Positions 43,468-52,401 of a stretch of 64,000 bases of DNA are shown here, piece by piece. Within the stretch, counting starts at the first letter, position 1, and every line of letters begins with the position of its first letter. The notes below the pieces were generated by a model. The model saw nothing but the letters and a program-made list of their open reading frames with translations, had not been told where the DNA came from and did not search any database. The position numbers were made by a program, and so were the translations under genes. The DNA is from Massilia pinisoli (lineage in GTDB: Bacteria > Pseudomonadota > Gammaproteobacteria > Burkholderiales > Burkholderiaceae_D). The stretch covers positions 413,952 to 477,951 of the forward strand of contig NZ_JANUGW010000003.1 of NCBI RefSeq assembly GCF_024753285.1, given 5' to 3'.

Positions 43468-45288
43468 CTACCCGACGAATGTCGCGGCAGCCGGCTGCAG
43501 CGCCACCGGGGTGGACTCGACGGCGGGCGCGTTCGCGGCCGGCTCGTCGAACCGGTAGTTGCAGGCATCGTGCATGGCCCAGCCGCCGTCGCCGTTCAAG
43601 TGCAGCACGTGCGTGTGGTGGCGTAGCACCCCCGCGCGGTGGGCGATGCTGACGAGCGTGGCGCCGCTGTCGCGCAGGCGCGCGTACAGCGACGCTTCGT
43701 TGCCGCTGTCGAGCGCACTCGTCGCCTCGTCGAGGATGACGATGGCGGGCTTGTGCACGAGCACGCGGCCGAAGGCGAGGCGCTGCTGTTCGCCGACCGA
43801 CAGCAGCTTGTCCCAGTCCTGCACGGCATCCAGCCCGCCCACACGGTCGGCCAGGCGCGGCAGGTGGACGAGGTCGAGGATCTCCAGCAGTTGGTCGTCG
43901 CCGAGGTCCGTGCTGACGCTGGGGTAGATCAGTTGGCTGCGCAAGGTGCCCGACTGCAGATACGGTTGCTGGGGCAGGAAAAACACGTCGTCGGCGGGCG
44001 GATGGTGGATGACGCCGCTGCCTTCCCGCCACAGGCCCGCGATCGCGCGCAGCAGCGAACTCTTGCCGCAGCCGCTGTCACCGGTGATCAAGAGGGCATC
44101 GCCCGGCTTCAGGACGAGGCTCAGCTCTTTGATGAGCACGCGGTCCGATTGCGGCGGGCACAGGGTCAGCGCGTCCAGCGCGAGGTGCGTGCACGGCGTC
44201 ATTTGGATATGCGGGCGCTCGTCGTTGGCGGCGGCCGCGGGTGCCGCGCCGGGCAGCACGAGGGTCGATAACGCCTGCAGGCGGCCGATGCCGGCGACGA
44301 AGCGGCTGAGGCTTTCGAAGTTGTCGACGATGACGCCGACGGCGCCCAGCACGGCGGTGAACGCGCCCGCCGCCTGCGTCGCCCGGCCCACTTCCAGCTC
44401 GCCGGACAGCACGCCGCCGGCCAGGATCGCGTACGGCAGCACGACGGTGAGCTGGCTGAATGTGCGCTGGAAAAAATTCAGCGAACGCTGTTTCCTGATC
44501 AGGCGCGCGAAGTTGCGGATGACCTTGTCGAACGTGGCGTCGATGCGCGTGCGCTCCTGGCCTTCGCCGCGGTAGAACGCGATCGACTCGGCGTTCTCGC
44601 GCAGGCGCACGAGGCTGAAGCGGAAATCGGCCTCGCGTCGCAGCTGCCAGAAATTCAGCTGGATCAGCGGGCTGCCGAAGAAGTACAGCGCGACGATGTT
44701 GCCCGTGACGGCGTACGCTACCAGCACGGCCACGAGCACGTGCGAGATCGACCACAGGACGGCGCTGAACCCCACCAGCTGCATGATCGACCCGAGGAAG
44801 ATCAGCAGGAAGTTGATGGACCGGCCCGTGAACGTGTTGATGTCTTCGCTGATGCGCTGGTCCGGGTTGTCGATCGCGCTGCTCGCGCCAAGCGCATAGT
44901 AGCGGCGGCCCGATAGATAACCGTCGAGGAAGCGGCCCGTGAGCCAGCGCCGCCACTGGTTCGCGAACACGTCGCGCATGTAGTAATAGAAGGCGTACGT
45001 CGGCACCGCGAACGCGAGGATGAACAGGCACGCGCGCACCGACGTCCAGAAGCGGTCGCCGTTGCGCGCCGCCAGCGCCGAGGTCAGCTCGCCGGTCTGG
45101 TTGTTCAGCATGACGGCGAGCTTCGTGTCGACGACCATCAGCACGATCAGCAGCACCAGCATTGTCCAGGCGCGTTTCTTTTCGTCGCCGAGCCAGTACG
45201 GCTTGGCCACGTTGACGAACTGCTTCCACGCGGCGAGCGACAAGGGAGCAGGCTTGGGTAACAGGGCGTCATCGGTCGGCGTGGCCAT
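43468..45288 (-). CDS. ABC exporter half-transporter, SbmA/YddA-like membrane domain with ATPase
   Basis: A 606-residue fused permease-ATPase. About six membrane helices span residues 35-310, in the SbmA/BacA-like (ABC_membrane_2) arrangement; YddA and the peroxisomal ABCD proteins share it. The nucleotide-binding domain has Walker A from residue 403 (GDSGCGKSS), signature LSVGEQQRLAFGR, and Walker B VILDEATSALD. The transported substrate is unknown; peptides or small metabolites are plausible for relatives. The 5' end is copied as a fragment at 54.6 kb (see the pseudogene), which makes the locus part of a past rearrangement. Confidence 0.88.
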   Translation of the reverse strand: MATPTDDALLPKPAPLSLAAWKQFVNVAKPYWLGDEKKRAWTMLVLLIVLMVVDTKLAVMLNNQTGELTSALAARNGDRFWTSVRACLFILAFAVPTYAFYYYMRDVFANQWRRWLTGRFLDGYLSGRRYYALGASSAIDNPDQRISEDINTFTGRSINFLLIFLGSIMQLVGFSAVLWSISHVLVAVLVAYAVTGNIVALYFFGSPLIQLNFWQLRREADFRFSLVRLRENAESIAFYRGEGQERTRIDATFDKVIRNFARLIRKQRSLNFFQRTFSQLTVVLPYAILAGGVLSGELEVGRATQAAGAFTAVLGAVGVIVDNFESLSRFVAGIGRLQALSTLVLPGAAPAAAANDERPHIQMTPCTHLALDALTLCPPQSDRVLIKELSLVLKPGDALLITGDSGCGKSSLLRAIAGLWREGSGVIHHPPADDVFFLPQQPYLQSGTLRSQLIYPSVSTDLGDDQLLEILDLVHLPRLADRVGGLDAVQDWDKLLSVGEQQRLAFGRVLVHKPAIVILDEATSALDSGNEASLYARLRDSGATLVSIAHRAGVLRHHTHVLHLNGDGGWAMHDACNYRFDEPAANAPAVESTPVALQPAAATFVG

Positions 45289-45392
45289 GGTCGGTCTCTG
45301 CGGTTTCCTTACCCTGCAGCCTACGACCCGGAACGAGTCCGTTCAGTGCGGAAACGGACATAGCAACGCCTTTTGCGACAGCGGCGAGCCCG

Positions 45393-46970
45393 CTAGGGCG
45401 GCAGCCCCGCGTCGGCCAGACCCGTGAGCAGGATGGCGACATGTTCCGGCCGGCGTATCGGCAACCAGCTGGTGACTGTGATCAGACGCAACGCCGGGTC
45501 GATGCGCCGCACGTGGTCCATCGCGCGCTGCGCCTCGGCGGTGCGGCCGGCGAGCGCATGGCTGGCCGCGAGGACGACGGCCGCCAGCAGGAAATCCGGA
45601 AAATCCCGCGAGGCTTTCTCGGCCCAGGACGAGGCCGTGTCGAAGCGCTTCTCGAACAGATGCGCGACCGCCATGCCGGCCTGCATCCGGTACATTTCCG
45701 GATCGAGCGGGCTCAGACGTACGGCGCCCGTCAGAAATTCGATGGCGGCCTCGGTGTCGCCCATCCACAGTCTGAGGAAGCCGCCGAGATAGCGTGCCGC
45801 GGCGAGGTTCGGGTTGAGGAACAGCGCCTGGTCCAGCAACGCGATGCCTGCCGGGATATCGCCGGCAAGGTAACCGATCGCATGGCCGCTGCGGGTCAGC
45901 GCGACGGCGTCGCCCTTGTCCAGATCGACGGCGCGGCGCGCCAAGCGGATGCCTTCCGCCGTTTCCTGGGCCGGATCGACCGTCCACCGGTTCGCCTTGC
46001 GCCAGGAATAACACCAGGCGGCCATCGCGTGGGCAGAGGCGAATTCCGGGTCGGACGCGATCGCCTTGTACAGGAACTGGAGCGCTTGGGCGCTGGACGC
46101 CTTGCTCGCCCGGTGCAGTTCGGCGATGCCGCGGAGGTAGTAGTCGTAGGCGTCCAGACTCTCGGTCGGCTTGTGCCGGGCGCGTTCCATTTCCGCCCGC
46201 TCGAGTTCCGGGGCGACCGCGCCGATCACGCTTTCCGTGATCTGATCCTGCAGCTCGAAGATGTCCCCGAGCACGCCTTCGACCCGGCCGGCCCAGTGAT
46301 GCGCGCCGGTCGTCGCGTCGATCAGCTGCCCCGTGATGCGCACCCGGTCTTTTGCCTTGCGCCAGCTGCCTTCCAGCACGTAACGCACCCCGAGCTCGCG
46401 GCCGACCTGTTTCACGTCCACCGTCCGGCCCTTGTAGGTAAAACTGGAATTGCGGGAGACGACGAACAGCCAGCGGTGCCGCGACAGGGCCGCGATGATG
46501 TCCTCGATCACGCCATCGGCCAGGTAGTCCTGCTCGGGGTCGCCGCTCAGGTTGACGAACGGCAGCACGGCGATCGACGGCTTGACGGGCAGGGTGGGCG
46601 CGGGGCCGGGCACCGGCATCGGCGCGGCGGCAGCGGCGCCGTCGTCCTCATCCGGGGACTTGCGCGCGTGGAGATCGGCGGCGAAGCGGAACCCCTTGCG
46701 GGCAACCGTCCGGATGACGCGCTGCTCCTGGCCGCTGTCGCCGACCGCCTTGCGGACTGCATTGATGTGGCTGGCAAGGGTCGATTCCGAGACGATCCGG
46801 CCCGCCCATATCGCATCGATCAACTCGTCCCGGCTGACGACGCGTTCGTGGCATTTCGCGAGGTAGGCCAGCAGGTCGAACACTTGGGGCGCCGTCGGCA
46901 CGACCTGGGAGGCCCGCACGAGTTCGCGCCGGCCCAGGTCGAGCACGCAGTCTTCGAAGACTAGAAACAT
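45393..46970 (-). CDS. Winged-helix / TolB-like / TPR transcriptional regulator
   Basis: A 525-residue regulator starting MFLVFEDCVLDLGRREL, with AGGAAGG upstream; a longer frame to 47102 has no support. An OmpR/PhoB-type winged helix occupies about residues 3-100. A disordered Pro/Ala linker leads to a TolB/FlgO-like domain (KPSIAVLPFVNLSGDPEQDYLADG, about 140-260), then a TPR region (about 270-510). CadC-type relatives carry a membrane helix between the first two domains, and none is visible here, so the protein is probably soluble. It diverges from the SDR-AhpD-efflux operon and is its likely regulator. Confidence 0.82.
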   Translation of the reverse strand: MFLVFEDCVLDLGRRELVRASQVVPTAPQVFDLLAYLAKCHERVVSRDELIDAIWAGRIVSESTLASHINAVRKAVGDSGQEQRVIRTVARKGFRFAADLHARKSPDEDDGAAAAAPMPVPGPAPTLPVKPSIAVLPFVNLSGDPEQDYLADGVIEDIIAALSRHRWLFVVSRNSSFTYKGRTVDVKQVGRELGVRYVLEGSWRKAKDRVRITGQLIDATTGAHHWAGRVEGVLGDIFELQDQITESVIGAVAPELERAEMERARHKPTESLDAYDYYLRGIAELHRASKASSAQALQFLYKAIASDPEFASAHAMAAWCYSWRKANRWTVDPAQETAEGIRLARRAVDLDKGDAVALTRSGHAIGYLAGDIPAGIALLDQALFLNPNLAAARYLGGFLRLWMGDTEAAIEFLTGAVRLSPLDPEMYRMQAGMAVAHLFEKRFDTASSWAEKASRDFPDFLLAAVVLAASHALAGRTAEAQRAMDHVRRIDPALRLITVTSWLPIRRPEHVAILLTGLADAGLPP

Positions 46971-47120
46971 GGTCGCCTTCCTGTCGGGTGTCCTGAATAA
47001 ATTCCCACGCGAAAACCAAGAAATTTCCAAGATGACGGCAAAGTCTTCCGTCCGGCCGGCAAACATACTGTGTGCATCGAGCGCCATGTCGACGATCGAC
47101 ACCCATTCGAGGAGCGGAAC

Positions 47121-47876
47121 ATGAAAATTGTAGTTATCGGCGGAACAGGTCTCATTGGAGCGAATATTGTAAACCGGCTACGTCTTAATGGACATGAAAC
47201 CGTGGCCGCGGCGCCTTCCACGGGCGTGAATACCCTGACCGGCGAAGGCCTGGCGGCAGCCCTCGAGGGGGCCCAGGTCGTCGTCGACGTCGCGAACTCC
47301 CCGTCGTTCGAAGACCAGGCCGTAATGGACTTCTTCCGTACGTCCACCGGCAACCTGCTGGACGCCGAAGCCGACGCCGGTGTGGACCACCACGTCATGC
47401 TGTCCATCGTCGGCGCCGACCGACTTCCGGACTGCGGCTATTTCCGCGCGAAAGTGGCTCAGGAAGCGCTGGTGAAGGCGTCCGGGCAGCCTTACACCAT
47501 CCTGCGGGCGACGCAATTCTTCGAATTCGTCGAAGGCATCGTCGAGACCGGCAACGTCGGCGGCACGATCCACATGTCGCCGGCGCTGATCCAGCCGATC
47601 GCCTCGGACGACATCTGCGCCGTCCTGGCCGATCTCGCGGTCGGCGCGCCGCTGAACGGCACCGTCGAAATCGGCGGACCGGACCGCTTCCCGCTCGACG
47701 AGCTGGCGCGCAAGTTCCTTGCCTCGCGTCACGACAAGCGCCCGGTGGTCGCCGACGTGCACGCGCGCTATTTCGGCAGTGAACTAGACGACCGGTCATT
47801 GGTAGCCAGCGAGACTGCAACCAAGGGGCCGACCCGGTTTCATAACTGGCTGAGCCGCAAGCTCGCGCAGGGCTGA
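47121..47876 (+). CDS. NmrA-like SDR-family NAD(P)-binding protein
   Basis: A 251-residue atypical short-chain dehydrogenase/reductase starting MKIVVIGGTGLIG with CGAGGAGC upstream. The Rossmann motif GGTGLIG is at residues 7-13. The Tyr-x3-Lys of classical SDRs appears as YFRAKVAQEAL in the active-site position, and FFEFVEGIV matches the NmrA-like group. Members act as redox sensors or as quinone and NAD(P)H oxidoreductases. First gene of an operon with an AhpD-like protein and a tripartite efflux system. Confidence 0.85.
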   Translation: MKIVVIGGTGLIGANIVNRLRLNGHETVAAAPSTGVNTLTGEGLAAALEGAQVVVDVANSPSFEDQAVMDFFRTSTGNLLDAEADAGVDHHVMLSIVGADRLPDCGYFRAKVAQEALVKASGQPYTILRATQFFEFVEGIVETGNVGGTIHMSPALIQPIASDDICAVLADLAVGAPLNGTVEIGGPDRFPLDELARKFLASRHDKRPVVADVHARYFGSELDDRSLVASETATKGPTRFHNWLSRKLAQG

Positions 47877-47909
47877 GCGTCGCTCAACGTTTCATCAAGG
47901 AGAACCATC

Positions 47910-48389
47910 ATGTCACAACGCATCGATTACCAGAAAAATTCGCCCGAGCTGTTCAAGAAATTCGTCGACTTCAGCCTGGCGCTGAGACATTCGGCCATCG
48001 AGGAGACGATCCGCGATCTCGTGGACCTCCGCGCCTCGCAGATCAACGGCTGCGCCTTCTGCGTCGACATGCACGTCAAGGAAGCGACCCAGCACGGCGA
48101 ACGGCCGCTCAGGCTGCATCACGTCGCCGCCTGGCGCGAATCGACCCTGTTCAGCCCGCGCGAACGCGCCGCGCTGGCGTGGGCCGAGATCCTGACCCGG
48201 CTGCCTGCCGACGGCGTGCCCGACGACGTCTACGAACAAGTGCGTGCGGAGCTGTCGGAGAAGGATTTGTCCGACCTGACCTTCCTCGTCATGTCCATCA
48301 ACGCCTGGAACCGCGTCAATGTCGGTTTCCGGCTCGTGCCGGGCACCTACGACAAGGCGTTCGGCGTCGACAAGTCCGGCCTGTTCTGA
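47910..48389 (+). CDS. AhpD-like / carboxymuconolactone decarboxylase family protein
   Basis: A 159-residue protein of the AhpD fold. The redox motif is CAFCVDMH at Cys48, Cys51 and His55, the CxxC-x3-H arrangement of the alkylhydroperoxidase-like group. The flanking QINGCAFCVDMHVKEA and AERAALAWAE-type segments are typical. Likely a peroxide- or electrophile-reducing enzyme in the cytoplasm. Its position after an SDR gene and before efflux genes suggests a stress or detoxification operon. AAGGAGA precedes the ATG at normal spacing. Confidence 0.88.
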   Translation: MSQRIDYQKNSPELFKKFVDFSLALRHSAIEETIRDLVDLRASQINGCAFCVDMHVKEATQHGERPLRLHHVAAWRESTLFSPRERAALAWAEILTRLPADGVPDDVYEQVRAELSEKDLSDLTFLVMSINAWNRVNVGFRLVPGTYDKAFGVDKSGLF

Positions 48390-48394
48390 CCGCC

Positions 48395-49837
48395 ATGAAC
48401 ACCCTGACGCTGGCCGGCACGGCGCTGTGCACCCTCCTGTTGTCGGGCTGCGCCGCCGGGCCCGACTTCGTGAAGCCGGACAGCGGCCTGGGAGGCGCGG
48501 TGCTGGTCCCGAGGCCCGACTATGCCGCCGGCGTCCCGGCCACCGATGCGGCGGTGCCGTCCAAGTGGTGGGTGCTGTTCAATGACCCGATGCTGACCGA
48601 ACTGCAGGCGCGCGCGCAAGACGGCAACCTGGACTTCAAGATCGCCGTGGAGCGCATCGAGCAGAGCCGGGCGCAGCTGGGCATCGCGGCGGCGCAACTG
48701 CTGCCCACCGTCGCGGCGGGCGCCGGCTTCGCGCGGGAAGCGCTGAGCGAACACGGCAAGCTTGCCGCGCTCGGTGCGCCGTCCAGTCCGAGCAACTTCT
48801 GGCAGGTGGGATTCGATGCGGGCTGGGAGATCGACCTGTGGGGCCGCGCGCAGCGCGCACGCGAAGGCGCGGCGGCGGCCCTCGAGGCCACCGTGTACGA
48901 ACGCGAGGCGGCACGCGTGGCCCTGGCCGCCGAGGTGGGGCGCACGTATCTGCAGTTGCGCGGCACCCAGGCGCAGCTCGCCATCGCCCGCGACAACCAG
49001 GCGGTGGCCGAGCGCATCCTCGGCCTGACGGAAAGCCGCCGGCGCAACGGCGTCGCGACCGAGTTCGAGATGGCCACCGCGCGCGCCCAGCTCGCTACTA
49101 CGCGAGGTATGATCCCGAAGCTCGCCGAGCGCCGCAACAGCCTGCTGAATGCGCTTGCCCTGCTGCTGGGAGACAAGCCGCGCGCGCTCGATGCGACGCT
49201 GGGCGACGCGCGCGACCTGCCGCCGCTGCCGGCCAGCGTGCCGCTCGGCGTGCCGTCGGCGCTGGCGCGCAGGCGTCCCGACATCCTGCGGGCCGAGGCG
49301 CAGGTGCACGCCGCCACGGCGGCCATCGGCGTGGCCAAGGCCGACTTTTACCCGCGCCTCGCCTTGAAAGGGCGGTTCGGCCTGGAAGCCTTCGACAGCG
49401 GCGATCTGGCCAGCTGGGATTCGCGCTTTTTCTCGGTCGGCCCGACCATCTATCTGCCGATCTTCGAAGGCGGGCGCCTGAAGCAGCGTCTCGCCTTGAG
49501 CGAATCCGGCCAGAAAACGGCCGCGCTCGCTTACCGGAAGACGGTGCTGCAGGCCTGGCATGAAGTCGATAACGCCCTCGATGCCTGGGCGGCCGGGCAG
49601 GAGCAGCACGCGGAACTGCTGGAGGCCTGCGAACAGAACCGGCAGGCGTTGCTCGCCGCCGAGCGCGGCTATCGGAACGGCGCCGCCGACTACCTCACCG
49701 TGCTCACCGCGCAACGCAACGTGCTGGCCAGCCAGGGCGCCCTCAACGACAGCACGACGGGCCTCACGCTGGCCCTTGTCAACCTCTACAAATCGCTCGG
49801 CGGCGGCTGGGACCTGCAAGCGGGAGACGCGCGATGA
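48395..49837 (+). CDS. NodT-family outer-membrane efflux lipoprotein
   Basis: A 480-residue TolC-like channel with a lipoprotein signal (LLLSGC, lipidated Cys19). Two OEP repeats are visible: LDFKIAVERIEQSRAQLGIAAAQLLP in the first and RPDILRAEAQVHAATAAIGVAKADFYP in the second, with WEIDLWGRAQRAREGAAA between. The C-terminal helix is amphipathic. It forms the outer-membrane exit duct, shared with the MFS pump and the HlyD adaptor encoded next. Starts 5 bp after the previous stop and overlaps the MFS gene by four bases. Confidence 0.92.
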   Translation: MNTLTLAGTALCTLLLSGCAAGPDFVKPDSGLGGAVLVPRPDYAAGVPATDAAVPSKWWVLFNDPMLTELQARAQDGNLDFKIAVERIEQSRAQLGIAAAQLLPTVAAGAGFAREALSEHGKLAALGAPSSPSNFWQVGFDAGWEIDLWGRAQRAREGAAAALEATVYEREAARVALAAEVGRTYLQLRGTQAQLAIARDNQAVAERILGLTESRRRNGVATEFEMATARAQLATTRGMIPKLAERRNSLLNALALLLGDKPRALDATLGDARDLPPLPASVPLGVPSALARRRPDILRAEAQVHAATAAIGVAKADFYPRLALKGRFGLEAFDSGDLASWDSRFFSVGPTIYLPIFEGGRLKQRLALSESGQKTAALAYRKTVLQAWHEVDNALDAWAAGQEQHAELLEACEQNRQALLAAERGYRNGAADYLTVLTAQRNVLASQGALNDSTTGLTLALVNLYKSLGGGWDLQAGDAR

Positions 49838-51330
49838 GCGCCCCCGCGGCCGGCCGCCCGATGGCGGGCTTGCTCGGCATCTTCATCGCCGCGATGATGG
49901 CGGGCATGAACAACCGCGTCGGCGCCATCGCGCTGGCGGACGTGCGCGGCGCGCTCGGCTTCGGCCTCGACGACGCCTCCTGGCTGACGACGGCCTATAA
50001 CGCCGGCGAACTGATCGCAATGCCATTCGCGGCGTGGTTCGCCGTCACGCTGTCGGTGCGCCGTTTCGAACTGTGGATGCTTGCCGTGTGCACGCTGGTG
50101 GCCGCGCTGCTGCCGTCGATCCACGGCGTCGGCCTGCTGCTCGGGTTGCGCTTCGTGCAGGGCATCGCCGGCGGCGCCATGATCCCGCTGTTGATGATGG
50201 TGGCGCTGAAGTCCCTGCCGGCGCCCGTCCGGCTGTACGGACTGGCGATGTATGCGATGACGGCGACGTTCGCGCCGAACGTCTCGATCTGGCTGGCCGG
50301 GCAGTGGAGCGGCGGCGACGGCCTGCGCTGGGTGTACTGGCAAAGTGTGCCGCTCGCCGTGGCGGCGGGCTTGCTGGTGGCGTGGGGACTGCCGCGCGAA
50401 CCGGTCCAGCCCGGCCGCCTGCGCGAGGCCAACTGGGCGGGCATGGCGTTCGGCGTGCCGGCCCTCGGCCTCATCGCCGTCGCCCTGGACCAGGGCGTGC
50501 GGCTGGACTGGCTGCATTCGCGCCTGATCACGGCCGCGCTGGTCGCGGGGCTGGCGCTGCTGGCAGTCTACCTGCTGACCGAGTGGTATCACCCGTCGCC
50601 ATTCGTCAAGCTGCAGATTCTCGGCCGCCGCAACCTGGGGCTGGGCTTCACGATCTTCGTCTTCCTGCTCGTCGCGCTCATGTCGAGTTCCCTGCTGCCG
50701 ATCAGCTATCTCGGGCGCATTCAGGACTACCGCCCCCTGCAGATGGCATCGATCGGCCTGGACGTCGCGCTGCCGCAACTGATCCTGGGGCCGCTCGTGG
50801 CGCTGCTGCTGTACCAGCGCTGGGCCGATGCGCGCATCGTGTTCGCCCTGGGCCTGCTGCTGATCGCGTTGGCCTGCTTTACGGGTGCGCGGCTGACCGC
50901 GGACTGGAACGCCGGCCAGTTCGCCGCCGTCCAGGCGCTGCAGGCGTTCGGCCAGCCGATGGCGGTGGTGTCGATGCTGTTCCTCGCCACCAGCGTCGTG
51001 CAGCCGCCGGAAGGTCCATACGTGTCCGGCGTGGTCAACACGCTGCGTGCGTTCGGCTCGCTGCTCGGCGCGGCGGCGGTCGGGCAGCTCATGACCGTGC
51101 GCGGCCGCTTCCATGCGGACGCGCTGCTGGACCATGCCGGCCTCGCCGTCAACGCCCTCGCGCCCGAGCCGTTCCCGCTGGCCGGCATCGTGGGCCAGCA
51201 GGCGCAGGTGCTGTCGGTCGCCGACGCCTACCGCGCGCTGGGCGTCCTGGCCATCCTGCTGATTCCGCTGGCGTTGCGGCTGACCCGCATCCCGGCGCCT
51301 TCCTCCACTTCACCTTCGACACACGAGTAA
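49834..51330 (+). CDS. DHA2-family MFS drug efflux pump (EmrB-like)
   Basis: A 498-residue pump with about 14 hydrophobic helices. Motif D1-like LADVRGALGFGLDDASWLTTAY and the helix-5 segment LRFVQGIAGGAMIPLLMMVAL match the EmrB/DHA2 pattern. With HlyD and the outer-membrane channel it makes an EmrAB-TolC-like system that exports hydrophobic compounds from cytoplasm or membrane to the outside. The substrate range cannot be read from the sequence. The ATG overlaps the end of the channel gene; the adaptor starts 5 bp after its stop. Confidence 0.9.
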   Translation: MSAPAAGRPMAGLLGIFIAAMMAGMNNRVGAIALADVRGALGFGLDDASWLTTAYNAGELIAMPFAAWFAVTLSVRRFELWMLAVCTLVAALLPSIHGVGLLLGLRFVQGIAGGAMIPLLMMVALKSLPAPVRLYGLAMYAMTATFAPNVSIWLAGQWSGGDGLRWVYWQSVPLAVAAGLLVAWGLPREPVQPGRLREANWAGMAFGVPALGLIAVALDQGVRLDWLHSRLITAALVAGLALLAVYLLTEWYHPSPFVKLQILGRRNLGLGFTIFVFLLVALMSSSLLPISYLGRIQDYRPLQMASIGLDVALPQLILGPLVALLLYQRWADARIVFALGLLLIALACFTGARLTADWNAGQFAAVQALQAFGQPMAVVSMLFLATSVVQPPEGPYVSGVVNTLRAFGSLLGAAAVGQLMTVRGRFHADALLDHAGLAVNALAPEPFPLAGIVGQQAQVLSVADAYRALGVLAILLIPLALRLTRIPAPSSTSPSTHE

Positions 51331-51335
51331 CCATC

Positions 51336-52370
51336 ATGGCCCTCCCCAAGAACGCCAGGATCGCCGCCGCGGCGCTGCTGCTCGCAGCGGCCGCCGGCCT
51401 GGTCCTCTACCTCGACCGTCCCGAATCCAGCGGGCCGGCCCAGTCCACGGACGACGCCTACGTGCAAGCGGACTTCACGGTCGTGGCGCCGCAGGTGTCG
51501 GGGACGGTGAACGCCGTCCCGGTGCACGACAACCAGCGCGTCAACGCGGGCGACCTGCTCGCGGTCATCGACGACCGCGATTTCGGCATCGCGGTCGACG
51601 CGGCGAAGGCGCAGGTGGCCGCCGCCGAAGCCGGCATCGCCAGCCTGGAAGCGCAGCTGGTGCAACAGGACATTGCGATCCGCCAGGCGCAGGCGGGCGT
51701 CGCGGCGGACGACGCCGCGCTCACGCTGGCGCGCGCTAACCAGACGCGGTATCGCAACCTGGCGGCGGACGGCTCCGGCTCCGTGCAGGCGTTGCAACAG
51801 GCCGAGGCGCAGTCGGGCATCCAGTCGGCGGCGCGAGACAAGAGCCAGGCCGGCCTGCAGGCTGCGCGCCAGCGGCGCGACATCCTGAAGGCGGAGCTCG
51901 GCAAGGCGCGGGCGGCGCTGGTCCAGGCGCAAGCCGCGCGCGCCGCGGCGGACCTGAAGCTGTCGTACACGCAGATCCGGGCGCCGGTCGGCGGCACGGT
52001 CGGGCAGAAATCCGTGCGGGTGGGCGCGTTCGTCAATGCGGGCAAACCGCTGCTGGCAATCGTCCCGCTCGACCAGGTCTACGTCACGGCCAACTTCCGC
52101 GAAACCCAGCTGGCGCGAATCCGCGAGGGGCAGGCCGTCGACATTGCGGTGGACGCCTTGCCCGGCGCGACGCTGAAGGGCACGGTGGACAGCCTCGGAC
52201 CGGCCAGCGGCGCCACGTACGCCGCCGTTGCGCCCGTCAACGCGAACGGCAACTTCACGAAGATCGTCCAGCGCCTGCCCGTCCGCATCCGCATCGATTC
52301 CGGCCAGGCGCTGGCGGCGCAGCTGCGCGCGGGGATGTCGGTGACGCCGACGATTCGCATCCAGCAATGA
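51336..52370 (+). CDS. HlyD/EmrA-family membrane-fusion protein
   Basis: A 344-residue adaptor with a membrane helix at about residues 8-26. The lipoyl/biotinyl halves are DDAYVQADFTVVAPQVSGTV and LSYTQIRAPVGGTVGQKSVRVGA, flanking an alpha-helical hairpin (about 90-200) that reaches the channel. The last part forms beta barrels (QVYVTANFRETQLARIREGQAV). It bridges the inner-membrane MFS pump and the outer-membrane channel. Last gene of the operon. Confidence 0.92.
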   Translation: MALPKNARIAAAALLLAAAAGLVLYLDRPESSGPAQSTDDAYVQADFTVVAPQVSGTVNAVPVHDNQRVNAGDLLAVIDDRDFGIAVDAAKAQVAAAEAGIASLEAQLVQQDIAIRQAQAGVAADDAALTLARANQTRYRNLAADGSGSVQALQQAEAQSGIQSAARDKSQAGLQAARQRRDILKAELGKARAALVQAQAARAAADLKLSYTQIRAPVGGTVGQKSVRVGAFVNAGKPLLAIVPLDQVYVTANFRETQLARIREGQAVDIAVDALPGATLKGTVDSLGPASGATYAAVAPVNANGNFTKIVQRLPVRIRIDSGQALAAQLRAGMSVTPTIRIQQ

Positions 52371-52401
52371 GCGTGGCAAAGCGCCGGCCAGGAGTGGGAC
52401 C

